Below, one piece after another: positions 59,264 to 64,000 of a DNA stretch of 64,000 nucleotides. A program made the translations under genes and the position numbers. A model generated the notes under the pieces. That model was not told where the DNA came from. It did not search any database and saw nothing but the letters and a program-made list of their open reading frames with translations. Every line of letters starts with the position of its first letter. Within the stretch, counting starts at the first letter, position 1. The stretch is from Megamerina dolium (taxonomy: Eukaryota > Arthropoda > Insecta > Diptera > Megamerinidae), in contig OY978526.1 in NCBI GenBank assembly GCA_963854835.1, positions 44,785,140 to 44,849,139 of the forward strand, written 5' to 3'.

Positions 59264-59382
59264 GGCCCATAGTTATAGTCAAAGCTAAAATTGATATGTT
59301 TGACACATTTTTCAAACAAAAATCTGTCAAAAAGACAATTCAAATCTTAAGATAATTCTAAATTTGACTATAACTATGGGCC
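59264..59382. mobile_element. 119-bp palindromic MITE-like element
   Basis: GGCCCATAGTTATAGTCAAA at 59264-59283 and its exact reverse complement at 59363-59382 flank about 79 bp of AT-rich sequence, so the element folds into a 20-bp perfect stem. No clear target duplication was visible: flanks are GATATAAT and TATACTAT. Confidence 0.75.
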
Positions 59383-59792
59383 TATACTATGGTACTTCAA
59401 CATTTTTGCATTAAAGTACACTCACATTTTTTATATATGACAACAATTTGTATGTGAAATATGTTTTGGTTTTCAAATTATAAATATTGAATATATCTGT
59501 AATTGAATGCAACAATATGTTGTACAAATTTACTCTAAGGTTTAATCCCAAGCAATTGTTATAAAAATATTGTTAAGATTAGCGTTATTTATGCTGATGG
59601 CCAGTAATTCGCAAAATTTTAAAAAGTACTACCTTTTGACATTATCTGATTCATTGTTTCATAGAACTCAATTACTAGTTTAATATGCACACAACTATTA
59701 TAGAGACGAAAAAATTTAGTCCAATTTTCAGAGACTTAATGGAGTCGAATGTAAAAAAAAAGTTCCAATTTGTTTGCTATATATTTGCTATT

Positions 59793-60002
59793 TGCTATAC
59801 TTACTTACTTATGTGGCCATAACAACCGAATATCGATTTAGGCCGAACATAATATGCTTTACCAGCCATCTCTGTTCCTCGCTAGCTGGCGCCAGTTAGA
59901 AATTCCAAGCGCCCTCAGGTTCTTCAGTACTTGGTCTTTCCACCGGAGGTTAGGTCTTCCTCTTCTGCGTCGTCCTCCAGCGGGTTCCGAATATAACACC
60001 TA
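59793..60002 (-). mobile_element. RTE-like LINE 3' end, 5'-truncated (copy 3)
   Basis: On the minus strand it starts GTGTTATATTCGGAACCCGC and runs through the conserved C-terminal coding sequence (GGRRRRGRPNLRWKDQVLKNL, then NWRQLARNRDGW) to the stop in CGGCCTAAATCG. The short 3' UTR follows, ending CCACATAAGTAAGTAAGTAT. The tail is AAGT-based, where 10333-10345 has AAG. This short 5'-truncated insertion supplies the 3' end missing from the long copy at 19331. Confidence 0.88.
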
Positions 60003-60920
60003 TATAAATATTAATTTTTGTATATCGAGTATATCGCGGTTAATTTGTTTTCATAAATGCCATTTTCGTGATTAAATATGCAAAAAATGGCGGCAAATTT
60101 TTAGCCGAAAATTCCACACACCTAGCGATCAGAAGAAGATTTCTCAAAGCTTTATCTTCACAAATTCGGGGTTTTGACATTATAAGTAAAAGCTACTAGT
60201 TACTTGACTATTCTGTAATGACTCGCGCACTTTTAGTTAATTTCCGAAAATAATGCTTTTACTTTCCTATTAATGCCAAGCCCATCCTCAGCGATTGCAT
60301 CTGAGATTTGTAACAGAGCTCATTCACAAAAGCCCAACACATTCACGAACTATGTGACGGAACGATTTAAATGTTGCATGTCCAGTTTAAATTAAACCCA
60401 TTTCAAATTGAACGAGAAACCTTTTTAAAATGAAACGAAATCATTTTCAAAATAAAGGAAACTTGTTTAAATTTAAACGGAACTTAATACTAAATTTAAT
60501 TTTATTTCACTGAATGTTTCACATGAGATTATTTTATACTTGTTCATATTTGACTTCTGCATGCCTGCTTCAAAAAGACTCTAAATACCAATAGTCGAAC
60601 TAAAAGAAAATATAGATCATGGCTTGCACATAATGAGCCTTGTACGATACGTATGTATGAACAATTGTATAGCACAATATGAACATTAGATTACCATCAT
60701 TTGTAAATCTTGCATCTTTTTCTCTGACTTTGTGTACCTATTACGTCTCAAGATCATCTTACATTTATTCACTAATGTTATTGTTGTTCTTAGGGATCAT
60801 CCGATACATTGTTGGAATGCCATAGATGCAGAATAGGCGACTAGCAACATATGTGCCTACATACAATAAGCTGAAATGACCGCAAGCAAAATGGCATACC
60901 AAGCAGGAATTGCATCAATT
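60003..60920. other. No recognised gene
   Basis: No supported feature. A block at 60390-60500 repeats short AAATTAAAC/AAATTGAAC words without clear periodicity. Confidence 0.4.
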
Positions 60921-62835
60921 TTTATACCCTGCATAATGCAATATGCATGGTATATTCATTTCGGTCAGATGTTTGTGTCCACTTGAAGGAATCTCCGGAG
61001 ATATAGACATAGATATATATTCGTGATCAGCGTCGATTAAATTTTCGATTTAACGATGTCCGTCCGTCCGTCCGTCCGTCCGTCCGTCTGTCTGTCGGCC
61101 AACTGGCTGGTTCGCACGATAACTTGAGTAAATATGGAGCTATTTCGACGAAATTTGGCATAAGTAACCTATGATCCAAGGGTACGGAGAGGATTGATAT
61201 TGAGCATGATCGGTCAATAGCCACGCCCAAACCAAGCATTCAAAGCGACTAACCTCGAAATTTTCAAAATCTTTAACTTGCTATAACTCACATAATATAC
61301 GACTTGGGACATCAATATTTAGGACATAGACTTATATTATACTACTATATAACGTCGCCAAAACTGGTTGAGCCACGCCTACTTTTTAGCGTAGCTCTCA
61401 TACAAAGTGTCTGTACTTCTTTTAAATTGAAACTGCTGTAACTTCTACAATCTTCTGTCCAGAATAACCATAATTGACACTTAGATTAACATGATAGTCG
61501 GAAATAATATGGCAGAAAATCAGTGTGCCACGCCCACTCCTTCATGGGTCTCCCATACAAAGTCGAGGGAATTAAAAAAATTGTTACCGGTTATAACTTG
61601 CAAACTATTCAGCGTAGAATAACGAGATTTAAGATGTGGATTAGTATTGTACGAGCAACTAAGCTCACAGAAAATGGGCGCACCACGCCCACTGTTTATT
61701 GTAGCCCCCATACAAATTTTAAATTGAAACAGCTGTAACTTCGGCAATTTTCTGTCTAGAATAACCATAATTGACACCTAAATTAATATCCTAGTCGGCA
61801 AAAATCTAGCAGAAAACCAGTGTGCCACGCCCACTCTTTCATGAGTCTCCCATACAAAGTCAAGGGAATTAAACTAAAATTTTAAGCTCCATAACTTACA
61901 AACCATTTAGCGTAGGACAACGAGATTTAAGGTATGGATTAATATTGTACGAGCAACTAGGCTCACAGAAAATGGGCGCACCACGCCTACTGTTTATCGT
62001 AGCCCCCATACAAATTTTAAATTTAAACAGCTGTAACTTCGGCAATCTTCTGTCTAGAATAACCATAATTGACACTTAAATGAATATCGTAGTCGGCAAA
62101 AATCTGGCAGAAAATCAGTGTGCCACGCCCACACCTTCATGAGTCTCCCATACAAAGTCAAGGGAATTAAACTAAAACTTTTAAGCTCCATAGCTTACAA
62201 ACCATTTAGCGTAGGACAACGACATTTAAGGTATGGAATAGTATTGTACCAGCAACTAGACTCTCTTGAAACGGGCGCGCCACGCCCACTGTTTATTGTA
62301 GCCCCCATACAAATTTTAAATTGAAACAGCTGTAACTTCGGCAATCTTCTGTCTAGAATAACCATAATTGACACTTAGATTAACATGGTAGTCAGAAATA
62401 ATCTGGCAGAAAATCAGTGTGCCACGCCCACTCCTTCATAGGTCTCCCATACAAAGTCGAGGGAATTAAACTAAAACTTTTAAGCTCCATAACTTACAAA
62501 CCATTCAGAGTAGGACAACCAAATTTAAGGTGTGGATTGATATTGAAAAATTAATTAGATATGCCAGAAAGAGATACGTCACGCCCACTTTTTATATATC
62601 TTCCGTATAACTTACTAATTAATACGCCTAGGTCAACCCATTGCATCCTATGTAGTTTAGTATTATAGGCAGAAATTGATCCTCCAAAATTGGTGAGGTA
62701 CGCCTGCTTCTTAATGTAGGTCCTATACAAAGTAGTGGAAGAAAAGGATGGATATACGAGCAAACTTTTTATATATACCTCTACATATGCAGAGTATAAT
62801 TTGGTCGTCCCCAGCCGACTGTAAGGAGATTTTTA
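60921..62835 (+). mobile_element. Helentron-like repeat J, longest copy
   Basis: 1.9 kb on the plus strand, with the 5' end TTATACCCTGCATAATGC, the CTCCGGAGAT core (60992), a (GTCY)n tract (61058-61097) and the GAGCATGATCGGTCAATAGCC segment. At least four interior copies of a roughly 298-bp unit follow: CAGAAAATCAGTGTGCCACG-type words at about 61512, 61810, 62107 and 62406. The 3' end is ACATATGCAGAGTATAATTTGG with a hairpin changed by one base (GTCGTCCCCAGCCGAC). Short frames here are readings through the tandem units, not genes. Confidence 0.88.
61512..62555. repeat. Array of ~298-bp tandem units in repeat J
   Basis: Successive units are spaced 298, 297 and 299 bp. Each consists of two related halves of about 150 bp, both carrying CCACGCCCACT followed about 15 bases later by CCCATACAAA. 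One half continues with AAACTTTTAAGCTCCATAACTT and the other with TTGAAACAGCTGTAACTTCGG. Confidence 0.88.
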
Positions 62836-63905
62836 TTTTTTGTTTTCCACTTCTAATTTTCCTTTCTCCTACGAATGTTTCTATCGATATAAATTCATAA
62901 ATATTTGTTGATTTTTTAGATTTTTTCCTCTGTAGACTGATGTCTACAAAATATTTTCCTTTAGTTTTGCCTAGCTCTTCTATGTGCATACAACTTCAGC
63001 AGCATTTGCCATCGCATGCAAATAATCTTCATGCTAAAAGCAATAAATAAAACAGAGACAAAAGAGCAAAATCGTAATCGTTTTGTACGCGTGCTCAACG
63101 TCGCCGATGATCATTAGGGGCTCGCTCGCAAAAACCATATGCTTACGTACATTCATAGATATCTAATAGCCGCAACAAAAGCGCATTCCAAAATCTTGTG
63201 CCACTATACGAATGTGGTTTCGTTTCGGATCATGTGGTGTGGATAATTATGGTAATTTGCTAGAATTGAAAATTGTTGAAAATGCTCGTGCATGCAATCA
63301 TCAGCACTGCATCACCATCATCGCCGCCAACAACAATAGTGGTAATAATAATATTGATAATATTATTATTACTACTATGATTATTATGTTATTCTCTCTA
63401 CATATTACGATTGTGGCCACAATATGTAATTACTTTATCGATGTGGACCTGAGATATATGGTGTTGTCAAAGACATTAATGGACGGCTATCGCGAATGAT
63501 ATCGATAAATATTCAATACAAGTATATTATAGTACATAGATACCTACGTGATTGCTTGTTAACTTTGTAATACGAATATGTAGGTATATTATTTAGCTAA
63601 ATACTCACACAAGTACGAGGTATGACTGACACTAAATCTATGCTGAGACTCGAGTAGGGGTTTGCTTTTTAATCAGATTTAGGTGGTACTTGTTATTCAA
63701 ACAAATCCAAATTGATCAATTGACCATTTACTTAATATACTTAAGTACGTATGGGGAACAGATATTTTTTTTTTTCTGGATATCTGAACAGATATTTTTT
63801 GTGCATGCACAAATATACCTATATTTCAAATATATTTTAAGCTAAAGCAAAAGAAATCGGTGTCCTTGAGACAAAAACTTAGATATAGAATGTATTTATG
63901 AGGTA
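62836..63905. other. No recognised gene
   Basis: The open stretch at 63212-63499 is dominated by CAT/AAT/ATT-type trinucleotide runs (63300-63390) and is not convincing as a gene. Confidence 0.4.
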
Positions 63906-64000
63906 TATTAATTTCAATTTGTATTTTGTATGGGAGCTACTACAAACAATGGGGGTGGCTTGCCCATTTCTTTTAAATCTAGTTATCTTTACAATGCTAA
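63906..64000 (-). mobile_element. Helentron-like repeat fragment at the window end
   Basis: TTTCAATTTGTATTTTGTATGGGAGCTAC, GGGGGTGGCTTGCCCATTTCTT and the final CAATGCTAA match one interior unit in minus orientation (compare 18508-18598). The rest lies beyond the window. Confidence 0.75.

Noticed and set aside
61523..62324. Short frames over the Helentron-like units (also 18436-19047, 32115-32351, 37457-37714)
   Set aside because: They recur because the DNA unit recurs. The same frame is broken in other units and shows no protein-level conservation.
63212..63499. 95-codon frame with Asn-rich stretch
   Set aside because: Driven by AAT/ATT/CAT trinucleotide runs; no domain.

Overview
The window is AT-rich dipteran nuclear DNA, most likely from a tephritid fruit fly or a close relative. 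The support is indirect: abundant mini-me/DINE-like repeats carrying (GTCY)n and (TA)n tracts, dipteran-style jockey, RTE-like and I-like retrotransposons, mariner and Tc1 relics, and a tRNA-derived SINE. I found no convincing host gene, rRNA or tRNA gene. The window reads as intergenic or large-intron sequence loaded with transposable elements.

Layout. 1-2.6 kb: an RTE-like LINE copy on the minus strand (cut by the window start), a jockey relic and another RTE scrap. 2.6-7.4 kb: mostly featureless AT-rich DNA with one mini-me/Helentron-like element holding a long (TA)n tract and an RTE relic. 7.4-10.35 kb: the 3' end of a LINE with an RNase H domain, then a deleted RTE copy with an authentic 3' end. 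11.5-14.05 kb: a SINE and a complete but dead mariner with terminal repeats. 16.8-23.9 kb: three Helentron-like repeats, one split by a nearly full-length RTE copy. 24.1-30.6 kb: a second RNase H LINE relic, a TTAA-flanked inverted-repeat element, a jockey fragment, an I-like relic with zinc knuckles and a minisatellite. 31.0-41 kb: a mariner relic, two large Helentron-like repeats, SINEs and a transposase relic. 41.6-43 kb: a Tc1 relic. 45.7-49.6 kb: transposase and RTE relics, a fresh 111-bp tandem duplication and a Helentron-like copy. 52.2-56.7 kb: a jockey copy with an internal duplication, two related cut-and-paste fragments (one a TIR-bounded internally deleted element) and an RTE relic. 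58.3-64 kb: a SINE, a 119-bp palindromic element, an RTE 3' end and the largest Helentron-like copy.

Relations among the parts. The autonomous families are represented only by damaged copies, while the short non-autonomous families are the most numerous. The repeat family with TATACCCTGCAT ends and a 3' GTCGGC/GCCGAC hairpin covers about one sixth of the window. It resembles non-autonomous Helentrons (mini-me/DINE-1 type) and contains about 298-bp internal tandem units whose copy number varies between insertions. RTE copies occur at eight or more places. The two longest lie in direct orientation about 21 kb apart and are very similar, so they could recombine. All identifications rest on reading motifs and comparing copies within the window; no database search was possible.
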